Assembly (NCBI RefSeq): GCF_022513565.1
Contig: NZ_JAKWBE010000001.1
Coordinates: 853,033-917,032 of the forward strand
DNA length: 64,000 nucleotides
Direction of reading: 5' to 3'
Source of the DNA: Streptomyces gilvus
GTDB taxonomy: Bacteria; Actinomycetota; Actinomycetes; Streptomycetales; Streptomycetaceae
Below are positions 1 to 9,967 of the stretch, in pieces. Position numbers and translations under genes: made by a program. Numbering within the stretch: position 1 is the first letter of the stretch; each line of letters opens with the position of its first letter. Under the pieces are notes generated by a model. That model saw nothing but the letters and a program-made list of their open reading frames with translations, ran no database searches and had not been told where the DNA came from.

Positions 1-1
1 C

Positions 2-256
2 AACTGCACCGGTTCCTGCCTGGAGAAGTGGCCGGCCGTCGCGCCGGTCGACCCCGGCGACACCAAGGGCATCGAGAAGAAGGGCCTGATGGGCTTCACC
101 CGGCCCGACGGCGTCAAGCAGATGACGGTCGACTGCTGGCCGGCGTACACCTTCTCCGGCGACACCAAGCCGGGGGACACCAACGGTCAGGGCGTCGGCG
201 GCACCTGGTACGTCATGGCCCCCTCCGGAAAGCCGATCGGCGCGCCGAAGAAGTAG
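2..256 (+). CDS. C-terminal part of secreted repeat lipoprotein (PF03640-like)
   Basis: The window opens inside this gene; 84 residues and the stop are visible. The fragment has the paired pattern of the 'secreted repeat of unknown function' family: NCTGSCLEKWP, then a second unit with TVDCWPAYTFSGD and a GTWYVMAPSG ending. These proteins are surface lipoproteins of actinomycetes with no proven function. The N-terminal lipobox lies outside the window. A strong hairpin follows the stop, so the unit ends here. From memory, a comparable lipoprotein (SCO0930) lies beside rmdA in S. coelicolor. Confidence 0.8.
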   Translation, partial: NCTGSCLEKWPAVAPVDPGDTKGIEKKGLMGFTRPDGVKQMTVDCWPAYTFSGDTKPGDTNGQGVGGTWYVMAPSGKPIGAPKK

Positions 257-302
257 GCGTCACCTCCCCAGGGTTGATCGCACCGAGGCGCGTTCGATCG
301 CA

Positions 303-345
303 GGTCCGCCCCCTCCGCACCGCACGGAGGGGGCGGACCGCTTTT
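303..345 (+). terminator. Intrinsic terminator
   Basis: A perfect 15-bp stem (303-317 with 325-339, loop of 7 nt) follows the lipoprotein stop and leads into a short T run (CTTTT). It separates the lipoprotein from the methyltransferase operon. Confidence 0.8.
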
Positions 346-542
346 GGCGTGCGGCCCACGAGCGGCTTGTTGACGTGCCGCCCGAGGCGCGGCCGTTTTG
401 TCGCGTTTGGCCGGGCGAATGCGGCACGTGCCGCAGGCGGCGACCGGGAACGGATGGTCAATTTCCGTTTCGGCTCGCCCCGTTGGCAGGCGATCAGTAG
501 CCTCAGCTCGAACACCGGATCGCCTACGCCTTGGAGAGATAG

Positions 543-1355
543 ATGGAGCGTCCCGCCTGGGCCCCCCGGAGCATCGACATCTCGGTGCCGAGCGTCTCGC
601 GGATCTACGACTTCTACCTGGGCGGTTCGCACAACTTCGAGGTCGACCGGGAAGCGGCCCGCAAGGCCATGGAGTTCATGCCGGGACTGCCCAAGATCAT
701 GCAGGCGAACCGGGCGTTCATGCGGCGCGCGGTGCGCTTCGCCGTCGACGAGGGCATCGACCAGTTCCTCGACATCGGTTCGGGCATCCCGACCTTCGGC
801 AACGTCCACGAGGTGGCCCAGGCGGCCCGCCCCGGCGCGAAGGTCGTGTACGTCGACCACGACCCGGTCGCCGTCGCCCACAGCCAGGCGGTCCTCGTGG
901 GCAACGAGGACGCCGGCGTGATCGCCGCCGACCTCCGCAAGCCCCAGGAGATCCTCGCCGACGCCGAAGTGGGGCGGCTGATCGACCTGAACCGGCCGGT
1001 GGCGCTGCTTCTCGTTGCCATACTGCACTTCGTGGAAGACGCGGACGACCCCTACACGGCGGTGGCCCAGCTGCGCGAGGCGCTCGCGCCCGGCAGCCTG
1101 CTGGTGCTCACCCACGCCTCGTACGAGGGAATCCCGTTGCCGCCGGAGCGGGCGGAGGGCGCGGTGGACGTGTACAAGGACATTCGCAACCCGCTGATCA
1201 TGCGCTCGCGCGACGAGATCGCGCGGTTCTTCGAGGGGTACGACATGGTGGAACCGGGATTGGTGCCGCCGCCGCTGTGGCGGCCGCAGGAGGCACCGGA
1301 GGACGAGGATCCGTATGCCTTCTCCGGGTTCGCCGGCGTTGGGCGCACGGCGTGA
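543..1355 (+). CDS. SAM-dependent methyltransferase, DUF574/PF04672 family
   Basis: This 270-residue soluble protein belongs to the actinobacterial S-adenosylmethionine methyltransferase family once called DUF574. Family hallmarks visible are the N-terminal SVSRIYDFYLGGSHNFEVDR block, the SAM-binding LDIGSGIPT at about residue 76, the acidic strand end VYVDHDPVA and AILHFVEDADDP. Members are abundant in Streptomyces and their substrates are mostly unknown. ATG at 543 follows a GGAGAG ribosome site. The stop overlaps the GTG start of the next gene (GTGA), so the c-di-GMP protein is probably translated by coupling from this gene. Confidence 0.88.
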   Translation: MERPAWAPRSIDISVPSVSRIYDFYLGGSHNFEVDREAARKAMEFMPGLPKIMQANRAFMRRAVRFAVDEGIDQFLDIGSGIPTFGNVHEVAQAARPGAKVVYVDHDPVAVAHSQAVLVGNEDAGVIAADLRKPQEILADAEVGRLIDLNRPVALLLVAILHFVEDADDPYTAVAQLREALAPGSLLVLTHASYEGIPLPPERAEGAVDVYKDIRNPLIMRSRDEIARFFEGYDMVEPGLVPPPLWRPQEAPEDEDPYAFSGFAGVGRTA

Positions 1356-3487
1356 TCGCGGAGCCGGACGGGCCGGAGGACAGACTGCGCCGGTTCGCGA
1401 CGATCTGGAGCCGGGCGGTGTTCCCGGTGACCTCCACGTCGCTGACCCGGCCGGAGTTCGAGGAGCGGCTCCTGCCGCTGGCCCGGCGGTTGAGCCAGGC
1501 GCTGCACGCCCGCCCGCTGGACGCGGACGAGGGCAGGGCGGTCGGCGCGGGCCTGGTCACCGCGCACTGCACCGACCCCGAGGCGCTCAGCCGCACCCTC
1601 GACTGCGTCGACGCCTACCTCGTGCTGTACTGCGGGGCCGGCGGCGACCAGGAGGAACTGCGGGCGCGCTGCTCGCGGTTGCAGCACGCCATGGCCGCCG
1701 GGTTCGCACAGGCGCTGCGCGAGCGGACGCTGGCCGAGCAGGAGGCCATCTCCGCCGCCGCGCTGCAGGCACAGGGCGTGGTGGCGCAGGCGCTGCACGC
1801 CACCGAGGCCCGCTTCCGCGCGGTGTTCGAAGGCGCGGCCATAGGGATCGGCATGGCCGACCTGGAGGGCAACATCCTCCAGGTCAACGGCGCCCTGCTG
1901 CGGATGTTCGGCCACTCCGAGCAGAACCTGCGCGCCCGGAACGTCAAGGAGTGGACGCACCCCGAGGACGCCCCGCAGACCTGGACCCTCTACGAGGAAC
2001 TCGTCCGCGGCGAGCGCGAGCACTACCACCTCGAGAAGGCGTTCTACCGCCCTGACGGAACGGTCCTGTGGACCAACCTCACGGTCTCCCTGCTGCGGGA
2101 CGCGGACGGCAACCCGCAGTACCAGCTCGCGCTGATGGAGGACACCACCGAGCGCCGGCTGCTCAACCTCCGGCTGCGCTACGAGGCCACGCACGACGCG
2201 CTCACCGGCCTGCCCAACCGCACCTTCTTCTTCGAACGCCTGGAGAAGGCGCTCGGCGCCGGCCAGAGCCAGCGCTTCGGCCTGTGCTACCTCGACCTCG
2301 ACGGCTTCAAGACCGTCAACGACAGCCTCGGCCACGCGGCCGGCGACCGGCTGCTCGTCGAGGTCGCCGACCGGCTGCAGTCCTGCGCCACCGCGCCCGG
2401 CGAGATGGTCGCCCGGCTCGGCGGCGACGAGTTCGTGGCGCTGACCACCGGCCCCGACACCGAGCGCGAGGTCGACGAACTCGCCGCCCGCATCATGAAC
2501 GCCCTGCTCGCGCCGATCAGCATCGACGGCCGTGAGCTGACGGTCCGCGGCAGCATCGGCATCGTCGAGGGACCGGCCGGCACCCGCAGCCCGGCGGAGG
2601 TGCTGCGCAGCGCCGACATCACCATGTACCGGGCCAAGTCGGCGGGCGGCAACCGCTTCGAGCTGGCCGACGAGGAGGCCGACGCCCGCGCCATCACCCG
2701 GCACGGCCTGACCACCGCGCTGCCCGCGGCGCTGGAGCGGGGCGAGTTCTTCATCGAGTACCAGCCGCTGGTCCACCTCGGCGACGGCAGCGTGCGCGGC
2801 GCGGAGGCGCTGGTGCGCTGGCTGCATCCGCAGCACGGCGTCCTCGGCCCGGACCGCTTCATCCCGCTCGCCGAACACACCGGCCTGATCGTGCCGCTCG
2901 GCCGCTGGGTCCTGGAACAGTCCGTCCGCCAGGCCCGCGCCTGGCGAGAACGCTACGACGACGCCGGCCCCTTGCGCATCAACGTCAACCTCTCGCCCTG
3001 CCAGCTCACCCACCCCGGCCTGGTCCAGGACACCGTCGACATCCTGGAACGCGCGGGCGTCGAACCCGAGGCGCTGTGCCTGGAGGTCACCGAGTCCGCC
3101 CTCATCGGCGCCGACGACGACCTGCTCAAACCCCTGCGGCGGCTGGCCGAGATGGGCGTCGACATCGCCCTCGACGATTTCGGCACCGGTTACTCGAACT
3201 TGGCGAACCTGCGCCGGCTGCCGGTCAGCATCCTCAAACTGGACCGCTCCTTCACCCAGAGCATGCAGCAGTTCCCCGCCGACCCCGTCGACCTCAAGAT
3301 CGTGGAGGGGATCGTTTCCCTCGCCCACAGCCTGGACCTCGCGGTCACGGTCGAGGGCGTGGAAACCGGCGCCCAGGCCGAGCAGTTGCGGATACTGGGC
3401 TGCGACACGGCCCAGGGCTGGTACTACGCTCGCCCCGGCCCCCCGGACCGCCTCCACGAACTGGCCCTGATCGACGCGACGGGCTGA
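1352..3487 (+). CDS. rmdA: PAS-GGDEF-EAL cyclic-di-GMP protein, RmdA-like
   Basis: A 711-residue soluble protein. After an alpha-helical N-terminus, a PAS domain spans about residues 155-275 (FRAVFEGAAIGIGMADLEG). A diguanylate cyclase domain follows with an intact GGDEF signature at residues 357-361. The phosphodiesterase domain has EALVRW at 485-490 and DDFGTGYS at about 608-615. Both catalytic signatures look intact, so it could make or degrade c-di-GMP. Length, domain order and neighbourhood match RmdA (SCO0928), which controls development in S. coelicolor; the name rests on that resemblance. GTG at 1352 was chosen because it overlaps the upstream stop; the frame stays open further upstream without domain content. 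Confidence 0.85.
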   Translation: MIAEPDGPEDRLRRFATIWSRAVFPVTSTSLTRPEFEERLLPLARRLSQALHARPLDADEGRAVGAGLVTAHCTDPEALSRTLDCVDAYLVLYCGAGGDQEELRARCSRLQHAMAAGFAQALRERTLAEQEAISAAALQAQGVVAQALHATEARFRAVFEGAAIGIGMADLEGNILQVNGALLRMFGHSEQNLRARNVKEWTHPEDAPQTWTLYEELVRGEREHYHLEKAFYRPDGTVLWTNLTVSLLRDADGNPQYQLALMEDTTERRLLNLRLRYEATHDALTGLPNRTFFFERLEKALGAGQSQRFGLCYLDLDGFKTVNDSLGHAAGDRLLVEVADRLQSCATAPGEMVARLGGDEFVALTTGPDTEREVDELAARIMNALLAPISIDGRELTVRGSIGIVEGPAGTRSPAEVLRSADITMYRAKSAGGNRFELADEEADARAITRHGLTTALPAALERGEFFIEYQPLVHLGDGSVRGAEALVRWLHPQHGVLGPDRFIPLAEHTGLIVPLGRWVLEQSVRQARAWRERYDDAGPLRINVNLSPCQLTHPGLVQDTVDILERAGVEPEALCLEVTESALIGADDDLLKPLRRLAEMGVDIALDDFGTGYSNLANLRRLPVSILKLDRSFTQSMQQFPADPVDLKIVEGIVSLAHSLDLAVTVEGVETGAQAEQLRILGCDTAQGWYYARPGPPDRLHELALIDATG

Positions 3488-3496
3488 CCTTGCCGG

Positions 3497-3542
3497 GTCG
3501 GCGGACGATCCGTGGACGGACGCCGGCCGCCGTTCCGCCGAC
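3497..3542 (+). terminator. Hairpin after rmdA
   Basis: Inverted repeat with 9-bp perfect arms (3497-3505 and 3534-3542) just after the rmdA stop. There is no T tract, which is common for Streptomyces terminators; assignment rests on position. Confidence 0.4.
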
Positions 3543-4315
3543 GGGCCCACGCGGCGTGCACGCGCGCCGGAGGCCGGTTCCCCGCGAGGCGTGAGGGCAC
3601 GGGCGGTGCGAAACGAGACACCGGACCGGCGTGTGAAGGACGCGGCGCCGAACGCGAAGCCGAGCAGACAGACGGCACGCCGACCGGGCTCATGCCCGCT
3701 GCCGAAGGCCGGACGCTCCTGCGGCGGGCCGAGCCCGGCAGGCGAAGAGCGCCCTGCTGAACGTCACGGCCGCGCAGGCGAGGAAGCGGGTCGTACGAGC
3801 AACGGCCGCGGCAGGAAGGCGGATGTCGGGCCGGCACCCGCGGGCCCCCACCAGCGGCTGCCCGAGACCGCCGCGCCCCGGGGCCGGGCCCGCCGTCCGC
3901 TGCGCAGTCGACGGCACCGCCGCACGCGCGCTGTTGACCACCGACGTCTACAAGACGCCCTGATCTCGCGGCGCCCTGCCGCGGTCCGCCATTTCCAACG
4001 GGCGGTGCGTCCTGGCCCGCATGCGCCGCTCAGTGGCCGAACGCCACGCCACCCACCTCGCGGCGGCCGACGTCGGTGGCGGACGGCGAGCCGGTCACCG
4101 TCGTACTGGCGCCCGCCCGTTCGCCACCGCGCGGCGGATCCGTGGCCGCCCTCTGCGGTCGCCGCATTCAGCCACCCCGGCCCGGCGCTCCCGCCGGCCC
4201 GGGGGCCGCCTTCGTCGCCGCCCGGTGCGTGGCGCGGGAGGTCGCGGTCACCGTCGGTGTCCCCCGGACAACCTGGTCGCCCAGCCACTCGAAGGCCACC
4301 GTCACCGATAGATGA
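3543..4315. other. Gene-free stretch, no recognisable content
   Basis: About 770 bp of GC-rich sequence between rmdA and the LysR gene. Open frames exist on both strands, but their translations are Arg/Pro/Ala-rich, match no family I know and lack credible ribosome sites. It may hold a degraded gene. I see no tRNA, repeat array or attachment site. Confidence 0.5.
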
Positions 4316-5203
4316 TCACCGCTCCAGCAGCATCCGCTGCAACTCCCGTGCCGCCCGCGGCGGAGCCACGTCGCTGCGGTGAGCCAGCGCGATCGTGCGG
4401 TGCAGGCCGGGCCGGGCGAGCGGGGTGACCCGTAGGCCCCGCCCCGACCGTGTCGCGACCATGCGGGGGACGACGGCCACGCCCAGCCCCGCCCGGACGA
4501 AGCCCAGGACCGCGTCCATCTCGCCGCCCTCCACCGCGAACACCGGCTCGAACCCCTCGGCACGGCAGGCGGCCACGGTGAGTTCCCGCAGGTCGTAGCC
4601 GTGCCGGAACATCACCAGGCGCTCGCCCTCCAGATCCGGGACACGGACGGTACGCCGGCCGGGTCCACCGGGCGCGGGCGCGTCCGGGGAGGAGACCACG
4701 ACCAGGTCCTCGCGCAGCAGCTCGACCGTGGTCAGGGCGGGGGAGGGGGTCGGCAGCGGCAGCACCACCAGGGCCAGATCCAGCGCGCCCCGGGCCAGCA
4801 GCCGTACCAGATCGTGCGAGCCGCCCTCCTCGATCAGCAGCCGGATGCCGGGATAGCGGTCGTGGAAGGCGCGCAGCACATCGGGCAGCAGGCCGGTGCA
4901 CAGGCTCGGCGTCGCCCCCAACCGCACACGCCCGCCCCGCAGTTGGGCCAGCTCCTGCACCTCGTGCCGGGCGGTGTCCGCGTCGGCCAGGATGCGCCGA
5001 GCGAGCGGCAGCAGCGCCTCGCCCGCGTCGGTGAGCGTGATGTTGCCCCGCGCCCGCTGGAACAGATCCGCGCCGAGCTCCCGCTCCAGCGCCCTGATCT
5101 GCTGGGACAGGGACGGCTGGGCGACATGCACCGACTCGGCGGCCCGGGTGAAGTGCCGGGTCTCGGCGACGGCCACGAAGTACTGGAGCTGTTGGAACTG
5201 CAC
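4316..5203 (-). CDS. LysR-family transcriptional regulator
   Basis: A 295-residue LysR regulator. Residues 1-60 are the winged helix-turn-helix (QFQQLQYFVAVAETRHFTRA...QPSLSQQIRALE); the rest is a periplasmic-binding-protein-like effector domain. It is transcribed away from sdhCAB, the classic arrangement for a LysR protein controlling its divergent neighbour, so it is a candidate regulator of this succinate dehydrogenase (inference). GTG at 5203 was preferred over an upstream ATG because homologues start with the QFQQLQYF block and a -10 like TATGCT lies 6 nt upstream, predicting a leaderless mRNA. Confidence 0.88.
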   Translation of the reverse strand: MQFQQLQYFVAVAETRHFTRAAESVHVAQPSLSQQIRALERELGADLFQRARGNITLTDAGEALLPLARRILADADTARHEVQELAQLRGGRVRLGATPSLCTGLLPDVLRAFHDRYPGIRLLIEEGGSHDLVRLLARGALDLALVVLPLPTPSPALTTVELLREDLVVVSSPDAPAPGGPGRRTVRVPDLEGERLVMFRHGYDLRELTVAACRAEGFEPVFAVEGGEMDAVLGFVRAGLGVAVVPRMVATRSGRGLRVTPLARPGLHRTIALAHRSDVAPPRAARELQRMLLER

Positions 5204-5209
5204 CCACCC

Positions 5210-5215
5210 AGCATA
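5210..5215 (-). promoter_or_regulatory. -10 box of the LysR gene (leaderless)
   Basis: On the minus strand this reads TATGCT, 6 nt before the GTG start, which places the transcript start at or beside the start codon. Confidence 0.4.
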
Positions 5216-5248
5216 GGCCCCGGCTATCGAAACCAGCCGGACCATGTC

Positions 5249-5279
5249 TTGGACCGATGGGGCCGTTCGGCCCTAGCGT
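5249..5279 (+). promoter_or_regulatory. Putative sdhCAB promoter
   Basis: TTGGAC (5249-5254) and TAGCGT (5274-5279) are separated by 19 bp and end 8 nt before the sdhC ATG. The transcript would begin next to the start codon. The site lies in the 84-bp gap shared with the divergent LysR gene. Confidence 0.45.
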
Positions 5280-5287
5280 CTGGAGAC

Positions 5288-5995
5288 ATGGCTCTGGCAA
5301 CGCGGACGGACCGACGGCCGTCCATGGCACGCACCGTGTGGGACTCCTCCGTCGGCAAGAAGACCGTGATGGCGGTCAGCGGCCTGATCATGCTGCTGTA
5401 CCTGGTCGTCCACATGATCGGCAACCTGAAGATCTTCTTCGGCGCGGGCGAGTTCAACCACTACGCCCACTGGCTGCGCACCATCGGCGAACCGTTCATG
5501 CACTACGAGTGGACGCTCTGGCTGATCCGCGTCGTCCTCGTGGTCGCCGTCGTCGCGCACGCCGTCTCCGCCTACCAGCTCAGCCGCCGCGACATCAGGG
5601 CGCGGCCCAGCAAGTACGTGCACAGGAAGCCGAAGGTCACATACGCGACCCGGACCATGCGCTGGGGCGGGATCATCCTCGGCCTGTTCATCGTCTGGCA
5701 CATCCTGGACCTGACCACCGGCACCGTGCACTCCGGCGGCTTCCAGCCGGGCCACCCGTACCAGAACGTCGTGGACACCTTCTCCACCTGGTACGGCGAC
5801 GTCATCTACATCGTCGCGATGCTCGCGCTCGGGCTGCACGTGCGGCACGGCTTCTGGAGCGCCGCCCAGACCCTCGGCGCCGGCAGCCGCACCCGCGACC
5901 GCGCCCTGAAGACCGTCGCCAACGTCCTCGCGCTGCTGCTCACGGCCGGATTCATCGCCGTACCCGTGGGCGTCATGACCGGAGTGGTGAGCTGA
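5288..5995 (+). CDS. sdhC: Succinate dehydrogenase cytochrome b subunit
   Basis: A 235-residue integral membrane subunit with about five hydrophobic helices, the single-anchor type found with Bacillus/Wolinella-like (type B) succinate dehydrogenases. The start [19 protein letters not shown] is typical. Conserved histidines for haem b ligation are present in the helices, for example [15 protein letters not shown] and LHVRHGFW. It anchors SdhAB to the membrane and passes electrons to menaquinone (family knowledge). First gene of sdhCAB; sdhA starts 2 nt after the stop. Confidence 0.92.
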   Translation: MALATRTDRRPSMARTVWDSSVGKKTVMAVSGLIMLLYLVVHMIGNLKIFFGAGEFNHYAHWLRTIGEPFMHYEWTLWLIRVVLVVAVVAHAVSAYQLSRRDIRARPSKYVHRKPKVTYATRTMRWGGIILGLFIVWHILDLTTGTVHSGGFQPGHPYQNVVDTFSTWYGDVIYIVAMLALGLHVRHGFWSAAQTLGAGSRTRDRALKTVANVLALLLTAGFIAVPVGVMTGVVS

Positions 5996-5996
5996 C

Positions 5997-7943
5997 ATGA
6001 CCTACACCGACTACGTCACCGGCGAGCCCGTCGCCGACACCAAGGCGCCCGCCGGGCCGGTCGCCGAGCGCTGGGACAAGCGCCGTTTCGAGGCCAAGCT
6101 GGTCAACCCGGCCAACCGGCGCAAGCACACGGTGATCGTCGTGGGCACCGGGCTCGCGGGCGGCTCCGCCGGCGCGACCCTCGCCGAACAGGGCTACCAC
6201 GTCGTCCAGTTCTGCTACCAGGACTCCCCGCGCCGCGCACACTCCATCGCCGCGCAAGGAGGCATCAACGCGGCGAAGAACTACCGCAACGACGGCGACT
6301 CCGTCCACCGTCTGTTCTACGACACCGTCAAGGGCGGCGACTTCCGGGCCCGCGAGTCCAACGTCCACCGCCTCGCGCAGATCTCCGTCGAGATCATCGA
6401 CCAGTGCGTCGCGCAGGGCGTGCCCTTCGCCCGCGAGTACGGCGGACTGCTCGACACCCGCTCCTTCGGCGGCGTCCAGGTCTCGCGCACCTTCTACGCC
6501 CGCGGCCAGACGGGCCAGCAGCTGCTGCTCGGCGCCTACCAGGCCCTCAGCCGGCAGATCGCGGCGGGCAACGTCGAGATGCACCCGCGCACCGAGATGC
6601 TCGACCTGATCGTCGTCGACGGGCGAGCGCGCGGCATCGTCGCCCGGGACCTGATCACGGGGAAGATCTCCACGTACTTCGCGGACGCCGTCGTCCTGGC
6701 CAGCGGCGGTTACGGAAACGTCTTCTACCTGTCGACGAACGCCATGAACTCCAACGCGACGGCCATCTGGCGGGCGCACCGCCGCGGCGCCTACTTCGCC
6801 AACCCCTGCTTCACCCAGATCCACCCCACCTGCATCCCGCGCACCGGCGACCACCAGTCCAAGCTGACGCTGATGAGCGAGTCGCTGCGCAACGACGGAC
6901 GGATCTGGGTGCCGAAGGCCAAGGGAGACGACCGGCCGCCGAACCGGATCCCCGAGGACGAGCGCGACTACTACCTGGAGCGCATCTACCCCTCCTTCGG
7001 CAACCTGGTCCCGCGTGACATCGCCTCCCGCGCCGCGAAGAACGTGTGCGACGAGGGACGCGGGGTGGGCCCCGGCGGGCAGGGCGTGTACCTGGACTTC
7101 GCCGACGCCATCCGGCGGATGGGTCGAAAGGCCGTCGAGGCCAAGTACGGCAACCTCTTCGACATGTACCAGCGGATCACCGACGAGGATCCGTACGAGG
7201 TGCCGATGCGCATCTACCCCGCGGTGCACTACACGATGGGCGGGCTGTGGGTCGACTACGACCTGCAGACCACCATCCCCGGCCTGTTCGCGATCGGTGA
7301 GGCCAACTTCTCGGACCACGGGGCGAACCGGCTGGGCGCCTCGGCGCTGATGCAGGGCCTGGCCGACGGATACTTCGTCCTCCCGGCCACCATCAACGAC
7401 TACCTCGCCCGCAACCCGCACCAGGAACCGGTGACCGACCGACACCCGGTCGTGCAGGAGGCGTTGGCGGAGACCGAGGACCGGCTCAACCTGCTGCTGT
7501 CGGTCGACGGCGACCGCACCCCCGACTCCTTCCACCGCGAAGTCGGCGAACTGTTGTGGGAGTTCTGCGGCATGGCCCGCACGGACGCCGGTCTGCGCAA
7601 GGCCCTGGAGCGCATCCCGCAGATCCGCGAGGAGTTCTGGCGGCGCATCAAGGTGCCCGGCACCGGCGAGGAGTTCAACCAGTCGCTGGAGAAGGCGAAC
7701 CGCATCGTCGACTACCTGGAGCTCGCCGAGCTGATGTGCCTCGACGCGCTGCACCGCGCCGAGTCCTGCGGCGGCCACTTCCGCGAGGAGTCGCAGACCC
7801 CGGACGGCGAAGCGGCCCGCAGGGACGATGAGTTCGCCTACGCGGCCGCCTGGGAGTTCACCGGCACCGGCGAGGCTCCGACCCTGCACAAGGAAGACCT
7901 GGTCTTCGAGTACGTCCACCCCACCCAGCGGAGCTACGCATGA
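5997..7943 (+). CDS. sdhA: Succinate dehydrogenase/fumarate reductase flavoprotein subunit
   Basis: A 648-residue flavoprotein. The N-terminal dinucleotide-binding motif is [14 protein letters not shown] at about residues 46-59. The covalent FAD histidine sits in [12 protein letters not shown] (His82). The substrate region QIHPTCIP and the FAD-binding [17 protein letters not shown] are intact. It oxidises succinate to fumarate in the TCA cycle as the catalytic subunit of the SdhCAB complex. The size is typical of the larger type B SdhA. Its stop overlaps the sdhB ATG by 4 nt. Confidence 0.95.
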   Translation: MTYTDYVTGEPVADTKAPAGPVAERWDKRRFEAKLVNPANRRKHTVIVVGTGLAGGSAGATLAEQGYHVVQFCYQDSPRRAHSIAAQGGINAAKNYRNDGDSVHRLFYDTVKGGDFRARESNVHRLAQISVEIIDQCVAQGVPFAREYGGLLDTRSFGGVQVSRTFYARGQTGQQLLLGAYQALSRQIAAGNVEMHPRTEMLDLIVVDGRARGIVARDLITGKISTYFADAVVLASGGYGNVFYLSTNAMNSNATAIWRAHRRGAYFANPCFTQIHPTCIPRTGDHQSKLTLMSESLRNDGRIWVPKAKGDDRPPNRIPEDERDYYLERIYPSFGNLVPRDIASRAAKNVCDEGRGVGPGGQGVYLDFADAIRRMGRKAVEAKYGNLFDMYQRITDEDPYEVPMRIYPAVHYTMGGLWVDYDLQTTIPGLFAIGEANFSDHGANRLGASALMQGLADGYFVLPATINDYLARNPHQEPVTDRHPVVQEALAETEDRLNLLLSVDGDRTPDSFHREVGELLWEFCGMARTDAGLRKALERIPQIREEFWRRIKVPGTGEEFNQSLEKANRIVDYLELAELMCLDALHRAESCGGHFREESQTPDGEAARRDDEFAYAAAWEFTGTGEAPTLHKEDLVFEYVHPTQRSYA

Positions 7944-8689
7944 AGCTCACCCTGCGCGTCTGGCGGCAGCGCGACGCCGACGCCGAAGGCGCCATGTCCC
8001 CGTACGAGGTGGACGGCATCTCCTCCGACATGTCGTTCCTGGAGATGCTCGACGTCCTCAACGAACAGCTCATCCTGGCCGGCGAGGACCCGGTCGCCTT
8101 CGACCACGACTGCCGTGAGGGCATCTGCGGCGCGTGCTCGCTCGTCATCAACGGCGACGCGCACGGCCCCGAGCGCACCACGACCTGCCAGCTGCACATG
8201 CGGTCCTTCAAGGACGGCGACACGATCGACATCGAGCCGTGGCGGGCCGCCGCCTTCCCGGTGATCAAGGACCTGGTCGTCGACCGCTCGGCCTTCGACC
8301 GGATCATCCAGGCCGGCGGCTACATCACCGCGCCGACCGGCGCCGCGCCCGAGGCACACGCCACACCGGTGCCCAAGCCGGACGCCGACTTCGCCTTCGA
8401 GCACGCCGAGTGCATCGGCTGCGGGGCCTGCGTGGCCGCCTGCCCCAACGGCGCCGCGATGCTGTTCACCTCCGCCAAGGTCAACCACCTGAACGTGCTG
8501 CCGCAGGGGGCGCCCGAGCGGGAGACACGGGTGCTGGACATGGTGGCGCAGATGGACGAGGAGGGCTTCGGCGGCTGCACCCTGGCCGGGGAGTGCGCCA
8601 CGGCCTGCCCCAAGGGCATCCCGCTGGTGTCCATCACGAGCATGAACAAGGAGTGGCTGCGCGCCACGCGGAAGGTGGCGAAGAGGTAG
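7940..8689 (+). CDS. sdhB: Succinate dehydrogenase iron-sulfur subunit
   Basis: A 249-residue protein with all three cluster motifs: the N-terminal 2Fe-2S ferredoxin ligands in [11 protein letters not shown] (from Cys58), the 4Fe-4S motif [12 protein letters not shown] (Cys158-168) and the 3Fe-4S ligands in [14 protein letters not shown]. It carries electrons from the SdhA flavin to the membrane subunit. Translation is probably coupled to sdhA through an ATGA overlap. An inverted repeat follows about 40 nt after the stop. Confidence 0.95.
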   Translation: MKLTLRVWRQRDADAEGAMSPYEVDGISSDMSFLEMLDVLNEQLILAGEDPVAFDHDCREGICGACSLVINGDAHGPERTTTCQLHMRSFKDGDTIDIEPWRAAAFPVIKDLVVDRSAFDRIIQAGGYITAPTGAAPEAHATPVPKPDADFAFEHAECIGCGACVAACPNGAAMLFTSAKVNHLNVLPQGAPERETRVLDMVAQMDEEGFGGCTLAGECATACPKGIPLVSITSMNKEWLRATRKVAKR

Positions 8690-8726
8690 CGGCCACCTGG
8701 GCACGAAGACGTTCGCCTCAGGGTGC

Positions 8727-8773
8727 GGACGGGCGGGGTCGGGAGGTGCTCCCCGGCCCCGTCTCGCCCGTCC
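8727..8773 (+). terminator. Hairpin after sdhB
   Basis: Perfect 9-bp arms (8727-8735 with 8765-8773) enclose a further GC-rich pairing region. No clear T tract. Position between sdhB and the next promoter supports a terminator. Confidence 0.55.
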
Positions 8774-8781
8774 GGGGTGTG

Positions 8782-8787
8782 TAGGGT
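8782..8787 (+). promoter_or_regulatory. -10 box TAGGGT (leaderless gene)
   Basis: TAGGGT lies 6 nt before the ATG at 8794, directly after the sdh terminator, predicting a leaderless transcript. Confidence 0.4.
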
Positions 8788-8793
8788 TCGCGC

Positions 8794-9813
8794 ATGATCT
8801 TCGGACGCAAGGGGAGGAAGCGGTTTCTCGAGGCCGTCGCCGGGTTCGAGACCGCGGTGCGGGAGAAGGACGGGGAGCGTTCGCAGCGCACCATGCAGGC
8901 GATGCAGGAGCGCTACGCGGACGCCACCGACGACGAGTTCCACGAGGCCGGGCCGCGCCTGGCGGCACTGCTGCCCCAGGTGCCTCCCGGACCGTCCGGC
9001 CTGGTCGCCGTGCTGATCGGTGCCTGTGTCGAGCGCGGTGCGGACGCCACCGGCTGCGCGCCGTACGTTTTCGACGGGCTCGCCGAAGCGCTCGGCGCGG
9101 CGGGGGAGTTCTGCGCACGCTGGGAAGCGACCGGCGGCGGCGAGATGCCCGAGCCGGACTCGGTGGACGAGGAGGCCCTCCAACGGGTCGGCCAGGACGC
9201 GGCGGTGGGCTGGTGCACGCTGCCGCAGTGGGAGATGGCGTCCGTGGCCATGCTCAACCACCCGGCCGTCCGCACCGGATTGGCCACTGCCCGGCGCACG
9301 GATCTCCTGCGGGCGCTGCACCCCGTACAGGAGGCCTCCGGACACGACTTCAAGTGCCTCCACTACGCCCTGCTCGTCCTCGACGACGAGCCCCTGATCG
9401 TGCTGCACCGTCCGACCGGCACCGGCTACGCCCTGCGCATGTCCGGCATCGGCGACAACTTCCAGCTGCACACCCTCCTCGCCGACGCCCTCGTCGGCGG
9501 CGGCCACGTGCCCGGCCACGCGCCCTCGGCGCAGGAGGTCGCCGTGTGCCGCGACGCGCCGGGCCAGGTGCCGACGACCGGCTCCTTCAACCTCGCCACC
9601 CCGGGCGGGGAATGGGTGTGGAACGAGGGAACTCCCGCCGACATCCCCGTCGTCGACGGCGTACGACTCCTCGTCCTCGACCCGCCGCCGTACACCCGCG
9701 GCTGGCCCGCCGGCCGGTTCTTCCCCGGCATGGCCGGAGACCTCGTCCTGGAGCGTGTGCTCGACCGGGCGGAGACCGGCAGATGGCTGGAGCACTGCGC
9801 ACCGGCGAACTGA
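8794..9813 (+). CDS. Conserved hypothetical protein
   Basis: A 339-residue soluble protein that I cannot assign to a family. It starts with a basic MIFGRKGRKRF segment, has a helical acidic middle and a C-terminal half rich in beta-type hydrophobic patterns (LHYALLVLDDEPLIVLHRPTG). No signal peptide, membrane helix or catalytic motif is evident. Codon usage is normal for the replicon. It has its own leaderless-type promoter after the sdh terminator, so it is probably not part of the sdh operon. Confidence 0.75.
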   Translation: MIFGRKGRKRFLEAVAGFETAVREKDGERSQRTMQAMQERYADATDDEFHEAGPRLAALLPQVPPGPSGLVAVLIGACVERGADATGCAPYVFDGLAEALGAAGEFCARWEATGGGEMPEPDSVDEEALQRVGQDAAVGWCTLPQWEMASVAMLNHPAVRTGLATARRTDLLRALHPVQEASGHDFKCLHYALLVLDDEPLIVLHRPTGTGYALRMSGIGDNFQLHTLLADALVGGGHVPGHAPSAQEVAVCRDAPGQVPTTGSFNLATPGGEWVWNEGTPADIPVVDGVRLLVLDPPPYTRGWPAGRFFPGMAGDLVLERVLDRAETGRWLEHCAPAN

Positions 9814-9967
9814 CCGGTACCGTCCGAGCCGTTCAGCAACCGCACATCAACGCTCTCTGCGCCCGTCACGCGAAGGTCAGCCGGCATCGGAAGAACAGGG
9901 GCGGCAGATCGCACGCCACGGGTCTGCTCCCCGCTCCGCCGACCCGGCCCGTGACCAGGAGAGAGCC

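Noticed and set aside
398..1351. Upstream extension of the rmdA frame to 398
   Set aside because: The extension overlaps the methyltransferase gene in another frame and translates to Arg/Gly-rich sequence without domains; the GTG at 1352 in a GTGA overlap is a better start.
1052..3550. An 832-residue open frame antisense to rmdA
   Set aside because: Same GC-bias artefact; low-complexity Val/Gly/Ala/Arg translation.
3591..4382. A 263-residue frame in the gene-free stretch
   Set aside because: Arg/Pro-rich, overlaps the LysR gene end, no ribosome site and no recognisable motif.
5973..7919. A 648-residue open frame antisense to sdhA
   Set aside because: It mirrors the codons of sdhA, a usual artefact of extreme third-position GC bias, and matches no family.
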